Source: Trichococcus pasteurii (lineage in GTDB: Bacteria > Bacillota > Bacilli > Lactobacillales > Aerococcaceae). From it: DNA of 64,000 nucleotides. A program made the position numbers and the translations under genes. Of this stretch, positions 47,901 through 55,681 are shown one piece after another. Each line of letters opens with the position of its first letter. Within the stretch, counting starts at the first letter, position 1. Under the pieces are notes generated by a model. The model saw only the letters and a list, made by a program, of their open reading frames with translations, made no database searches and was not told the DNA's origin. The DNA is taken from positions 186,001 through 250,000 of the forward strand of contig NZ_FONM01000002.1 in the NCBI RefSeq assembly GCF_900112935.1, in the 5' to 3' direction.

Positions 47901-48225
47901 TTCTAAACTTTACCTTAATTCCGTTTAATATATCTTGGTATCTTTCATAGTTTTTATCTTTCAATAATTTTGAGTTTAAAGAAGCGTCCTCAATAATAGC
48001 TTTAGCTTCATCATGGATGATTTCTTCCGGAATTTGAGGATTAATTTCTTTTAGAGACTGAATTAACACTTGTGACAGTACTACCTGATCTTTATTTGTT
48101 CTTCCAGTTGAATCTTTTAGGTCCTCTCTATTGGGTGTATAAGCATCAATTAAATTATAGCCAAGAGATTTAAACTCCTCCATTGCCCTTACTTCTAAGC
48201 TATCTTCTGTAACTATATCCACCAT
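44980..48225 (-). CDS. hsdR: Type I restriction enzyme, HsdR subunit
   Basis: A 1081-residue motor and nuclease of a type I R-M system. The nuclease site is P148-D149 with E163-x-K165 (YRRPDI and WIELKKP). The helicase has Walker A HTQGSGKS (about 303-310), DEAH in VDEAHRTQYKELAEN, and AIARANRVY in motif VI. It translocates DNA after HsdMS finds an unmethylated site. ATG with AGGAG upstream. It lies on the same strand as hsdM and hsdS, but the silent hsdS cassettes sit in between, so it probably has its own promoter. Composition is clearly A+T rich. Confidence 0.95.
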   Translation of the reverse strand: MVDIVTEDSLEVRAMEEFKSLGYNLIDAYTPNREDLKDSTGRTNKDQVVLSQVLIQSLKEINPQIPEEIIHDEAKAIIEDASLNSKLLKDKNYERYQDILNGIKVKFRRESKETIEYLNLIDYENPKNNTFTVARQVWIDGEYGYRRPDILVYINGLPLVWIELKKPSENVQLGYTYNLINQKHDIPQLFFFNQLCIISNGHQTKAGSYNSSFSHYFEWLKVNNEEEKIDRKMIDNNEISLQYLIKGLMPKEKIIDYIENFILYLNKDTKIVAKSHQFIGVNNAIDSFKNRDGKNGKLGVFWHTQGSGKSFSMVMYVRKIRRKYSGNYTFLMITDRDDLNTQLLKNFVRTGVIQDSDAVKAKSGSHLREMLQSNTSMIFTLIHKFRSDYDSKFPLLSTREDIIVIVDEAHRTQYKELAENMRTGLPNAQYVAFTGTPLLGSKRLTNQFFGDYVSEYNFADSIKDGATVPLYYSKKVPTVELNNDLLNDDFLSIIENENLTDEEQNTLESRYRNSLDVLKRDSRVDEVAEYVVKHFPKRGFLGKGMVISVDKFATVMMYEKVQKHWKKRLLELNTEITKAESNEVKAGLLSERRFMNSVEMAVIVSEENGEEEKFERVGLDIVQHRKRMNLIDNEGRDIEDQFKDPDHPLQLVFVTAMWLTGFDAPSVSTLYLDKPMKGHTLMQAIARANRVYSDEKRGEKLNGLIVDHVNIFHYMKDALNDYATPSGSGDEFEMPVKEVEALIELLCTTQHEAVDFCLSLGIDIQTIVDVQDVFDKTARINAAVNAILATDETKAQFTIYANLLKNVYDASRPEIFDYHWENKYYKLIRYIASMMRNLVRSEKIDDAQIKVEELLDTSVKSEHLKFSIIADLEENDKVISLSDLDVERVINKIRTSQYMNIDIAELRGFIEQKLAKMLEKNETRMSFAQRYEKLVQGYNAGATSNENYFEELKKFIKDLQDEDKRAAKENLSEEELVLFDLLMKETLTKEEEKKVKSAASQLYNSLTMDNVHLLSVDWFKDEQPKQRVKNKIEEILDKKLPKSYDKQVFKQKSEIVFNFIVNRAMYGRGYVEAYRTDRVAE

Positions 48226-48320
48226 AAAATATTCACTCCTTTTTATTATTTCCGGTTGACTATACCTCTGATGTTTGCATGCTGTTTAATCTGAAGTTCG
48301 GGTTTTGGTAATTTAATCGT

Positions 48321-48923
48321 ATGAGTAATGAAATAAATGATAATTTAGCACAGCAGGCGCAAGTAATATACGCATCCACCTTCATAGTTAATGCTAACCC
48401 AAGCTGGGAAAAGGGGCAACTGAGAGATTTAATAACTGTTAAGTATGGAAAAGACCATAAAAAGCTTATAGATGGCAATATTCCAGTTTATGGCTCTGGC
48501 GGTATCATGAGGTACGTTGAACGTCCTCTATACACGCAAGAATCTGTATTGATACCACGAAAAGGAACCCTCAACAATGTGATTTATGTGAATGAACCAT
48601 TTTGGTCAGTAGATACGATGTTTTATACCGAAATGAAGATGGAGAATGTTGCCAAATTCGTCTATCATTTTATTAGTAATAAAGACCTTGGTGCTATGAA
48701 TGCTGGATCGGCAGTTCCAAGCATGACAACAGACATACTGAATGCAATGTTGGTTAGTGTACCTGATGCTAAAACACTTTCATTCTTTGAAAGTACCACC
48801 GCACCTATATATGCACAAATCCGTGGCAATACTGTTGAGAATAAAAAACTCGCTGAATTCCGCGATACCCTGTTACCTAAACTAATTTCCGGTGAGATTG
48901 GCATGCCAGGAATCGAATATTAA
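48321..48923 (+). CDS. Silent HsdS C-terminal half cassette (cassette D), plus strand
   Basis: A 200-residue frame that holds only the second target-recognition domain of a type I specificity subunit: INDNLAQQAQVIYAS at the start, GDVL-like SVLIPRKGT, and the end RDTLLPKLISGEIG. The complete HsdS nearby ends in a matching RDALMSKLISGEID. It is oriented opposite to hsdM and hsdS, has no ribosome site worth the name, and starts inside a 17-bp recombination site (48333-48349). It is flanked by a second, inverted site at 48927-48943. Flipping it would join it in frame to cassette C. It is therefore best read as stored sequence, not an expressed gene. Confidence 0.85.
   Translation: MSNEINDNLAQQAQVIYASTFIVNANPSWEKGQLRDLITVKYGKDHKKLIDGNIPVYGSGGIMRYVERPLYTQESVLIPRKGTLNNVIYVNEPFWSVDTMFYTEMKMENVAKFVYHFISNKDLGAMNAGSAVPSMTTDILNAMLVSVPDAKTLSFFESTTAPIYAQIRGNTVENKKLAEFRDTLLPKLISGEIGMPGIEY
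48333..48349 (+). repeat. Recombination site s1 (plus orientation)
   Basis: ATAAATGATAATTTAGC, encoding INDNLA in phase at the start of cassette D. Confidence 0.8.
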
Positions 48924-49456
48924 GCCGCTAAATTATCATTTATCTGTTGATTAACCTTTATTTTCCCCTCAATGGCTTTATACAAATTAGCAATTTTATC
49001 TTGAATGTCCCTCTCTGGAAATTTAAACTCTAAATCTGCAATTACACTTGGTTTTATAGATGGGTAAGCTGAAGTACTATTTTCAGCGATAACTTGTAAG
49101 TAATTCGTCACTTTCTCCTGTGTTAATAAGATATACAGATAATAGGGATTAACCAATTGACTATTAGGAGTAATCGTTACAAACCCGGTTGATGCAACCA
49201 AATTTTGTACTGGTTGCTCTATTATTCCAAAATGTTTTTGAGTTGGCCGAACAGTCGAGACGAGAATATCATTAGGTTCGACTTTTCTTCTTGCACGACT
49301 AGGAATATTATTTTCCTTTCCATTCAAATCAATGTATTTAGCAATAAAATTTTCTGTGAGACTTGCAGTATCTAAATACCGGTATGCACCTATCATTTCG
49401 GCTTTTTTGTAGCTCTCTTTATTTAAAATTGCAATTTCACTCACCTTTTTTAGCAC
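48920..49456 (-). CDS. Silent HsdS N-terminal half cassette (cassette C)
   Basis: A 178-residue frame with one target-recognition domain and the central conserved helix, ending QQINDNLAA at a stop created just beyond a recombination site. ARRKVEPNDILVSTVRP and STGFVTITPN are typical of N-terminal HsdS halves. The start is a GTG 14 bases after the integrase stop, so it may be cotranscribed with the integrase and yield a truncated HsdS. It converges on cassette D, and their 3' ends overlap by four bases. Inversion of D at s1 and s2 would restore a complete HsdS. Confidence 0.8.
   Translation of the reverse strand: MLKKVSEIAILNKESYKKAEMIGAYRYLDTASLTENFIAKYIDLNGKENNIPSRARRKVEPNDILVSTVRPTQKHFGIIEQPVQNLVASTGFVTITPNSQLVNPYYLYILLTQEKVTNYLQVIAENSTSAYPSIKPSVIADLEFKFPERDIQDKIANLYKAIEGKIKVNQQINDNLAA
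48927..48943 (-). repeat. Recombination site s2 (minus orientation)
   Basis: Minus-strand ATAAATGATAATTTAGC, encoding INDNLA in phase at the end of cassette C; identical to s1 over 17 bases. Confidence 0.8.
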
Positions 49457-49470
49457 AAACCCACCACTTT

Positions 49471-50460
49471 CTAACCGATATATTTTCTGTGAGCCATTCT
49501 CACATTTGATTGACTCACCATTGCATAGTGCATTGTTGTATCTATACGCACATGACCAAGAAGCTTTTGTACTTGTTCAATTGGCATTCCCTTATCAATC
49601 GCCATAGTTGCCAATGTACGTCTAAATTTGTGAGGATGCACTTTATTTATTTTCACTTTATCTCCTAGTCGTTTAAGCACGTCTTCAACACCACCAATTC
49701 CTAAGGATCTATGAGGATACTTAAGTGATACAAATAGCGACTCATTCTCATCCACCCTCTGATTTAAATATTCACTAAGATGAATTTTAGCGCGAGCATC
49801 GAAGTACACCTCACGTTCCGCATTTCCTTTTCCAAGAACAACACAAGAACGATTGTGAAAATCAATATCACTTTTTTTCAACCCCACCAATTCTCCCACA
49901 CGTACTCCTGTCGAAGCAAAAAAATCAACTAGAGCTAAATCTCTTTTGTTTTCGCAGCAGTCTCGTAACAATTCCACTTGTTCATCACTGAAAGTTTCTT
50001 TTATCAATTTTGCTGTTTTCACTTTCCGGATGCGACGAACAGGGCTTTTAACGATGTAGTCCTCATCTTCTAGCCAAGAGAAAAAACTAGATAATATTCT
50101 TCTTATATTATCAATTGTTACCTTACTTGAATTATTTTTCTCTTGGTAATTTGATAAATAATTACGTAAATCTTCTGTAGAAATATCTTTTACCAACCGC
50201 TTAATTGTATCCAAAGTTTTATTAATGGTCCCTTGATAATATGAAATGGTTTTCTCTGAACAACCCTCGACTCGTTTTGATGAAAGAAAACTAGCTATGA
50301 AAAATTCATTTTCTTTATTGTGTGTAGTTTCTTCGGTTTTGATTACAGACAGTCCCATAAGACTTTCCTCAACACATTTCATAAACTTACTCAAGTCGCA
50401 ATTATTAAATATTCCATTTGCCTTTTGTTTTACTAATATTTTGAAATCCTCATTTGTCAT
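49471..50460 (-). CDS. Tyrosine recombinase (XerC/D-like), candidate hsdS invertase
   Basis: A 329-residue integrase-family recombinase. A SAM-like core-binding domain (about 70-160, with KTISYYQGTINKTLDTIKRL) precedes the catalytic domain. The catalytic residues are visible: Arg in STGVRVGELVGL, HPHKFRRT (H-x-x-R), LLGHVRIDTTMHYAMVS (second His and the nucleophile Tyr). The frame reaches 50550, but the ATG at 50460 follows GGGTGGG and fits family length. Placed between hsdS cassettes, it is the natural candidate to recombine the INDNL sites, as do the recombinases of other invertible hsdS loci. The direct role is inference. Confidence 0.9.
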   Translation of the reverse strand: MTNEDFKILVKQKANGIFNNCDLSKFMKCVEESLMGLSVIKTEETTHNKENEFFIASFLSSKRVEGCSEKTISYYQGTINKTLDTIKRLVKDISTEDLRNYLSNYQEKNNSSKVTIDNIRRILSSFFSWLEDEDYIVKSPVRRIRKVKTAKLIKETFSDEQVELLRDCCENKRDLALVDFFASTGVRVGELVGLKKSDIDFHNRSCVVLGKGNAEREVYFDARAKIHLSEYLNQRVDENESLFVSLKYPHRSLGIGGVEDVLKRLGDKVKINKVHPHKFRRTLATMAIDKGMPIEQVQKLLGHVRIDTTMHYAMVSQSNVRMAHRKYIG

Positions 50461-50498
50461 TGTGTATCCCACCCGTTTATGATGCATTATATCAAATA

Positions 50499-50515
50499 AT
50501 AAATGATAATTTAGC
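50499..50515 (+). repeat. Recombination site s3 (plus orientation)
   Basis: ATAAATGATAATTTAGC on the plus strand, four bases before the hsdS stop; identical to s1. If joined to an N-terminal half it would read INDNLAS and stop. Confidence 0.8.
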
Positions 50516-50518
50516 TTC

Positions 50519-51640
50519 TTAAAGATTGACATCGGAGACATCAATTTCACCAGATATAAGTTTTGACATCAAGGCATCACGAATTGACTGTAAGCGGATA
50601 TTTTCTGAATAGTTGCTTTCAATAACTGCATCCATTGGCTTAACAACCTTTTCAAATTGCTGGATGCTTTCCTTATGTGGAATTGTTATTGACATAGAAT
50701 TTAAGGCATCGCGGTTTATCGAACCGAATACAGTCCCTTCGCCATTGTAAACATTCAATTGATTGTGAAGTGAGAACATGGTATATAGCAAAAATGACTG
50801 TGCACCATCTTTGCTATGAATGGCACCGAGCCCACGACCGATACAGCAACGCTCGTATGCGACATTGAGATCACCCACAGGAGCCCGAACACTCATAAGA
50901 ACATCACCTCGTTCGGCCATTCGCGTCGGTTCGGTAGTATACAGTCTTCGTGTTGGGAATCGGTCTCCAAATTCACCGCGCCCCTGAAAGAAAACTTCGC
51001 CATTTCCGTCTTCGTTATAGCTTGTCCCACTTGGAGATTGTCCCATCGTGATGTTTGCAATATCTGCGAGAATACCAACCGGCCATAAACCATCGGCATT
51101 TCTTACAAACATTGAATCATACAATGCTTTCGCCTGTTGCACTAAATTATCATTTATTTTACCATTCACATTAATTTTACTATTAATCTGAAATATAATA
51201 TGAGCAATCTTAGTCTGCACTTCTATACTTGGTAAATCAATTTCATAATTCTGAATAGCTTGCTTATCCCCACGTGGCATCTTAGTTCCTTTAGCAGTGG
51301 CCGTCATGTAATTAAAGAATCCATTTGTTGCAAGAGTACAATATAAAAATTCTGGTACTACCAAATTCTTTGCTCGTAACACTAGGACGTCTGCCGAACA
51401 ACCACCCTTCTTATCAGAAAACCAAATTTTTTGAAAATATGGACGAATATTTGAAATTAAAACATCTTTATGTTGGAAAGAGTTGACTCTTTTAATAGAT
51501 GGAAGCTTTTCGGAGACAGTAACTCCAGATTTGTTTGCAATCATATTTTCTGTGCTAATGTAATTATTTGTAGTTATATTATCATATACATCAACTTTAT
51601 CAGATACAAATTCGCATATGTCCAAAAGCCTATATTTCAT
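50519..51640 (-). CDS. hsdS: Type I restriction enzyme specificity subunit (expressed, cassettes A+B)
   Basis: A complete 373-residue HsdS. The N-terminal target-recognition domain (cassette A, about 1-160) has FQHKDVLISNIRPYF and TAKGTKMPRGDKQAIQNYEI. The central helix ends at KINDNLVQQAKALYDS. The second domain (cassette B, about 195-373) has RGDVLMSVRAPVGDLN, and the end is RDALMSKLISGEID. Each domain reads one half of the bipartite target. It starts inside the end of hsdM (11-base overlap, GGAGGG before the ATG at 51640); the frame open to 51697 is not used. A recombination site lies at the domain junction and another just after the stop. Confidence 0.93.
   Translation of the reverse strand: MKYRLLDICEFVSDKVDVYDNITTNNYISTENMIANKSGVTVSEKLPSIKRVNSFQHKDVLISNIRPYFQKIWFSDKKGGCSADVLVLRAKNLVVPEFLYCTLATNGFFNYMTATAKGTKMPRGDKQAIQNYEIDLPSIEVQTKIAHIIFQINSKINVNGKINDNLVQQAKALYDSMFVRNADGLWPVGILADIANITMGQSPSGTSYNEDGNGEVFFQGRGEFGDRFPTRRLYTTEPTRMAERGDVLMSVRAPVGDLNVAYERCCIGRGLGAIHSKDGAQSFLLYTMFSLHNQLNVYNGEGTVFGSINRDALNSMSITIPHKESIQQFEKVVKPMDAVIESNYSENIRLQSIRDALMSKLISGEIDVSDVNL
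51142..51157 (-). repeat. Recombination site s4 (minus orientation)
   Basis: Minus-strand ATAAATGATAATTTAG, encoding INDNL between the two halves of hsdS. The next base differs from s1-s3 (T for C), but similarity to s1 continues through the CARCAGGCG that follows. Confidence 0.8.
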
Positions 51641-53300
51641 ATCCGAGCCCTCCAAGAATTCCTCTAATTTCTTCTTGAAGTTGAATAGATTCTGCAAATT
51701 GTTCTTTCAATTCAGCGGTTAGGCGTTCCATCTTTTCTTCAAATGGTTCACTATCTTCTAATTCTTGCTCAGCACCCGCATACATTCCTGGTGATAAACT
51801 CCAGTCTTTTGATTCAATACTACTTTCACCGGTAATTTTCACTACTCGGCATAATCCGTCGATGTCCAGATATTCACCATTCGGAAATTTTTCTTGAACC
51901 CAGTCGAGTTTAGATTGCCAGTACCCCTTATCTTCTGATTCAGCCATTTTGTCTATATACTGATCAATCAACTCTTTATATGCCTCGGAATTTCTTTGAT
52001 ACAATCGAGTTATTAAAGCTAAGTTTTGAATATGAGCTTCGTCAAACTTGCGGTGAGCACGATCAACTTGGGTGTATAATTCTTTCTTATTAGAATTGAT
52101 AAAAAGAATTTCGTCATTTTTTTTGGTTTTGTCAAAAAACCATAACGTAGCTGGTAGGGTTACTGTATTGAACATGTTTGATGGAAGAATGACAATTTGA
52201 GAAACATACCCGCTTTCAATTAGTCGTTTACGAATTTCTTTTTGTCCACCATCATTAGCTGTTGAGGCCCCATTCGGCATAACTAAAGCTGCTTTTCCAT
52301 TATCCTTCAAAGCCGTTATAAATTGATTAATCCAAAGATAATTTGCATTTGGTACTTTTTCTATTTCCGTACTTGAAGTTGAATTTCGCGGTACTCCGAA
52401 TTCATTGAATCGCTTTTGATTGGATACACGATCATATTCAACTCCTTTTACGTTAAAGGGTGGATTTGCTAAAACATAATCAAATTCTCCATAGCTATCA
52501 TATGGATCTTCATAAAATGAATTTGCTTGGACAATTTCTCCTCGCATATTATGTAAAAGTAAATTCAACTTCGCTAATTTAACTGTTGAAGGCTCTTTCT
52601 CAACGCCATAAGCGCGAAGATTATCTGGATCAAACCCATGCTTAGCTGCATAATGGGCCGATTGAACAAACATCCCCCCCGATCCACAAGCAGGATCTAA
52701 AATTTTCCCAGCAGTTGGTTGAATTACTTCAACCATATATTGAACTACCGAAGCTGGTGTATAGAATACTCCCCCACCTTGTCCTTCTGCCATCGCAAAT
52801 TCTCCTAGGAAAAATTCATATATTTCACCAAAGATATCAAATTTTCCATCGGTTGGAATGTCTTGGAAATTTTTTAATAGAATTTTTAAATTTGCAGCAG
52901 GTATATCACTATATTTTTCTTTAGGTAAGGTATCTTTAATAAAAGGAGCATATTTTTCGATTTCTTCCATTGCATAGGATATTGCCTTGGCTACAATATC
53001 CTCTTTTTCGGGAAGATTTAGCAAATATGAATACCGTGCTTTTTCAGGAACATAGATTCCTGCTTTTTCAATTGCTATTTCAAATATTTCAGCATAGGCA
53101 CGACGACCATCTTTGCGCACTTCGTATTCTTTATTAATTTCCATCTCAAATTTTGCATATTTAGCGTCAGCAAACTTCAAAAAAATTAATCCCAGGATGG
53201 GTTCAGCATAATCATGTGCACTTAAGTGAGAATTTGCACGCATATCCACCGCAGTTTCCCATAATTTATCCTTAATTCTCTTTATATCAATAGTATTCAA
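51630..53300 (-). CDS. hsdM: Type I restriction enzyme methyltransferase subunit
   Basis: A 556-residue adenine N6-methyltransferase. The SAM site is DPACGSGGMF and the catalytic motif IV is LANPPFNV. The N-terminal helical domain includes NSHLSAHDYAEPILGLIFLKFAD. Length is normal. The start is TTG (53300), seven bases after AGGGGA; no ATG is nearby. Its end overlaps hsdS, so the methylase complex is made from one message. It modifies host DNA with whatever specificity the current hsdS supplies. Confidence 0.95.
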   Translation of the reverse strand: MNTIDIKRIKDKLWETAVDMRANSHLSAHDYAEPILGLIFLKFADAKYAKFEMEINKEYEVRKDGRRAYAEIFEIAIEKAGIYVPEKARYSYLLNLPEKEDIVAKAISYAMEEIEKYAPFIKDTLPKEKYSDIPAANLKILLKNFQDIPTDGKFDIFGEIYEFFLGEFAMAEGQGGGVFYTPASVVQYMVEVIQPTAGKILDPACGSGGMFVQSAHYAAKHGFDPDNLRAYGVEKEPSTVKLAKLNLLLHNMRGEIVQANSFYEDPYDSYGEFDYVLANPPFNVKGVEYDRVSNQKRFNEFGVPRNSTSSTEIEKVPNANYLWINQFITALKDNGKAALVMPNGASTANDGGQKEIRKRLIESGYVSQIVILPSNMFNTVTLPATLWFFDKTKKNDEILFINSNKKELYTQVDRAHRKFDEAHIQNLALITRLYQRNSEAYKELIDQYIDKMAESEDKGYWQSKLDWVQEKFPNGEYLDIDGLCRVVKITGESSIESKDWSLSPGMYAGAEQELEDSEPFEEKMERLTAELKEQFAESIQLQEEIRGILGGLGYEI

Positions 53301-53412
53301 TGTTTATTCCCCTAATTGTCTAATTTATTTATAATTTTATTATATCATGATTTTTAACGTGAAAAGTGGACTTTTTCGTATTCATGTAACTATTCCCTAC
53401 AACATTTTTTAC

Positions 53413-53448
53413 AAAAAAAGATATATTCCACCAAAGAATACATCTTTT
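53413..53448 (-). terminator. Terminator upstream of hsdM, ending the GTPase transcript
   Basis: AAAAGATGTATTC and GAATATATCTTTT pair with one mismatch on the minus strand and run into seven T. It stands between the GTPase gene and hsdM. Confidence 0.6.
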
Positions 53449-53577
53449 GATAGCTCTTAAATTATTCTGATAAACCTTTTTTGTCCCGATATGTTTCAAA
53501 AAACTCATTTACTTATGATATTCATGTGCGTAACATATTTCACTACGGTATTTTATCTCATTACTTAAGTTACGTCG

Positions 53578-53720
53578 CCCATAACTGTCAATACCGATTC
53601 CAGAATGTTGTTTTTCATCCGATCGAGAATAGCTTCTATCCTCGCATCACGTGGGAAAATTCACCGTGGAATTCAAGTCCGGTGTTGGTATTGAGATTGA
53701 AGGATAACCCTCATAAAACA
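53578..53720 (-). pseudogene. Frameshifted coding remnant of unknown family
   Basis: On the minus strand, one frame reads TGLEFHGEFSH, then after a shift RDARIEAILDRMKNNILES and VLTVMGDVT before a stop. The composition is protein-like, but the two parts are in different frames and no start is visible. I cannot name the family. A small hairpin (CTGCTGA...TCAGCAG, 53728-53750) separates it from the GTPase gene. Confidence 0.35.
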
Positions 53721-53761
53721 AGTAATCCTGCTGACCATTACGATCAGCAGAACTTTTTGAC

Positions 53762-55123
53762 TTAGATGTTATTATAATTGACTGAAGTTTCATCATTTTC
53801 TTTCTTTGCTTCTTCAAATTTCTTTTTTGCTTCACCTATTGGCAAATCATCTATGAAGTATGAACTAGCAGCCTTTCCTATTGCAGAAGTACCAGTTGCA
53901 GCTATACCAGAACTTATTATTGAACCAGACGTCGGCCATACGAAGTTTAGAAATTTTGATGCCTGTTGCGCTACAAGCTTGAATACGTACCCAGCTCCCG
54001 CAATTCCACCCATACTGAGAATAAATTCTTTAGCAGTTTCAAGTGAAATATCTCTTCCACTTAATGAAGCTATTAGGGAAACCAAAACTGACTGAATTAT
54101 GAGCAGAATATAAATATCTGAAACCGGTATTGGTGTCAGTGCGACTGTTGCAGATATTCCGGAAAATAAATTGATCAGATGTTTTACGAGTCTGTCTACT
54201 ACTTCTTTTAGTCGTGAAGCCATCCTCAATCCCATTTGCGCCTCAAAATCTAGGATAGCTTCTTCCAATGCATCAAGTAATTCCTCGATCCTATATCTGC
54301 CATCAAAGTTTATTTGTAAATTATCAATATCGTTTTTAGGAAGATTTACAATGCTTTCGACATCAACTTCCATTCCATCCGGGGTCTGCCAATCTATCAA
54401 TGAAGAAACCGCAATGATATTATCTATCTTTAAACCATTCCTCACTATTATGCCTTTGTAGTATTGAACTACTTCGTCAATTTTATTAACTTTAATCTCA
54501 GGATATTCTTTTGGATTTTTGTACCGAGTTGGAGCCATTTCATCGCACTTATTTACTACTACGACAATCGGAAGTCTCAATTTATTTATCTCTGCATATG
54601 TTTTGGAAACTTTTTTGAGGAATTCAACATCTGAATTTACATCATCACGATGAGTACAATTTAACATCAAAATTGCGACATCTGGAGAGAATTCATTGAT
54701 TTGGTTAATTAACATCTCTTCTGCAGAAATTGTGTCGTCTAGCATTTCAGACTCAGCAATTCCTCTTGTATCCAGAATTTCCATTAGAACTCTGTCTTTA
54801 TCTTTGCATTCATACACCTGAGCACTTTCCGTACAGCTTTTAGTATCACTAACAATAGCTGTATACGCACCACACAAAGCATTAATTAAACTGCTTTTAC
54901 CTACGCCAGTTCTTCCTATCAAGAAAATTCTTGGAGGTCTGTGAGAGTCTATGCCGTCCATCAACTTTTTGAGATCTTTGTCACCAAGAATGTTATCCTT
55001 GAGCATTTCTCTTGTTTTTTCAGGAATTGCATCAGGTAACCCATCGATCATTTCACCTGCTTTAATGTAAAACTTTTTCATGCTCTGCAATCTTTGCTCA
55101 ATTTTCATTTTGTCATCTTTCAT
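53762..55123 (-). CDS. Era-like GTPase with C-terminal DUF697-like membrane domain
   Basis: A 453-residue protein. G1 is GRTGVGKSS (70-78), G3 is DTRG (118-121) and G4 is NKCD (191-194), so GTP binding should be intact. The C-terminal third (about 300-430) is hydrophobic, with VSDIYILLIIQSVLVSLIASLSG and a Gly/Ala-rich stretch, like DUF697 GTPases that associate with membranes. The frame begins at 55174, but the ATG at 55123 has AAGGAG upstream. It is a single-gene transcript between two restriction systems. Its role is unknown; membrane-linked GTPases do occur in some phage-defence settings, so a defence link is only inferred from location. Confidence 0.8.
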   Translation of the reverse strand: MKDDKMKIEQRLQSMKKFYIKAGEMIDGLPDAIPEKTREMLKDNILGDKDLKKLMDGIDSHRPPRIFLIGRTGVGKSSLINALCGAYTAIVSDTKSCTESAQVYECKDKDRVLMEILDTRGIAESEMLDDTISAEEMLINQINEFSPDVAILMLNCTHRDDVNSDVEFLKKVSKTYAEINKLRLPIVVVVNKCDEMAPTRYKNPKEYPEIKVNKIDEVVQYYKGIIVRNGLKIDNIIAVSSLIDWQTPDGMEVDVESIVNLPKNDIDNLQINFDGRYRIEELLDALEEAILDFEAQMGLRMASRLKEVVDRLVKHLINLFSGISATVALTPIPVSDIYILLIIQSVLVSLIASLSGRDISLETAKEFILSMGGIAGAGYVFKLVAQQASKFLNFVWPTSGSIISSGIAATGTSAIGKAASSYFIDDLPIGEAKKKFEEAKKENDETSVNYNNI

Positions 55124-55681
55124 TCTCCCGTGCTCCTTTTTGATATTATTTGGATATACATTAATGAAGTACACAAGCGGAAGATATACTTTTCTTCCGT
55201 TGACACAAATTACTTTTTCTTACAAGGACGACTTCAATATGCAGCCACTATTATAGACCTCTACACACGCAGCATCGTAAAAAATCGCTTTTTCACCGTA
55301 GTTCATCCTTCTTCCGTGTAAAAATCGTCCAGTGGATTTCAGGAAAGTCCTCAGTAATTTTCAATCCTCCAATTTAATAGTAATATTTTGATTTATACAT
55401 CCCAATTATAACAACCAACATGCAATTTATCTATGTTTATTTAATCATTTTTTAATCATAAATTTATATCGGAATAGTCAGTATTTTGAAGTGAAATTAT
55501 GCCAACCTACTTCTCTGAAGATATTCCAAGAATATTAACGATATTTCACAATACATTTCCTCCCTAGTGTCCCTATTATTCCTCGGTACAAATCATTCGT
55601 AGCTCATATAAGTATGCTAAAATAATAATGCAATATAAATTAAAAATTCTTAACATAAAAATGATTTGGGGAGAGATACAA
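55124..55681. other. Intergenic stretch with an IS remnant and the mcrB leader
   Basis: More than 500 bases of A+T-rich DNA between the divergent GTPase and mcrB genes. Apart from the transposase scrap listed separately, no gene is seen. -10-like TATGCT and TAAAAT occur at 55611-55623, but no good -35 accompanies them. Confidence 0.5.
55226..55321 (+). mobile_element. IS3-like transposase fragment
   Basis: The plus strand reads GRLQYAATIIDLYTRSIV, then becomes non-conserved and stops at 55321. YxAxIIDLYTRxIV is the hallmark of the DDE core of IS3-family OrfB proteins around the second aspartate. Only about 18 recognisable residues remain and no terminal repeats were found, so it is a decayed scrap. 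Confidence 0.5.

Noticed and set aside
48260-48478. Minus-strand 72-codon frame
   Set aside because: Antisense to hsdS cassette D, with no ribosome site.
50461-50550. Longer N-terminus of the recombinase
   Set aside because: These codons run over recombination site s3 and the end of hsdS, and family length fits the ATG at 50460.
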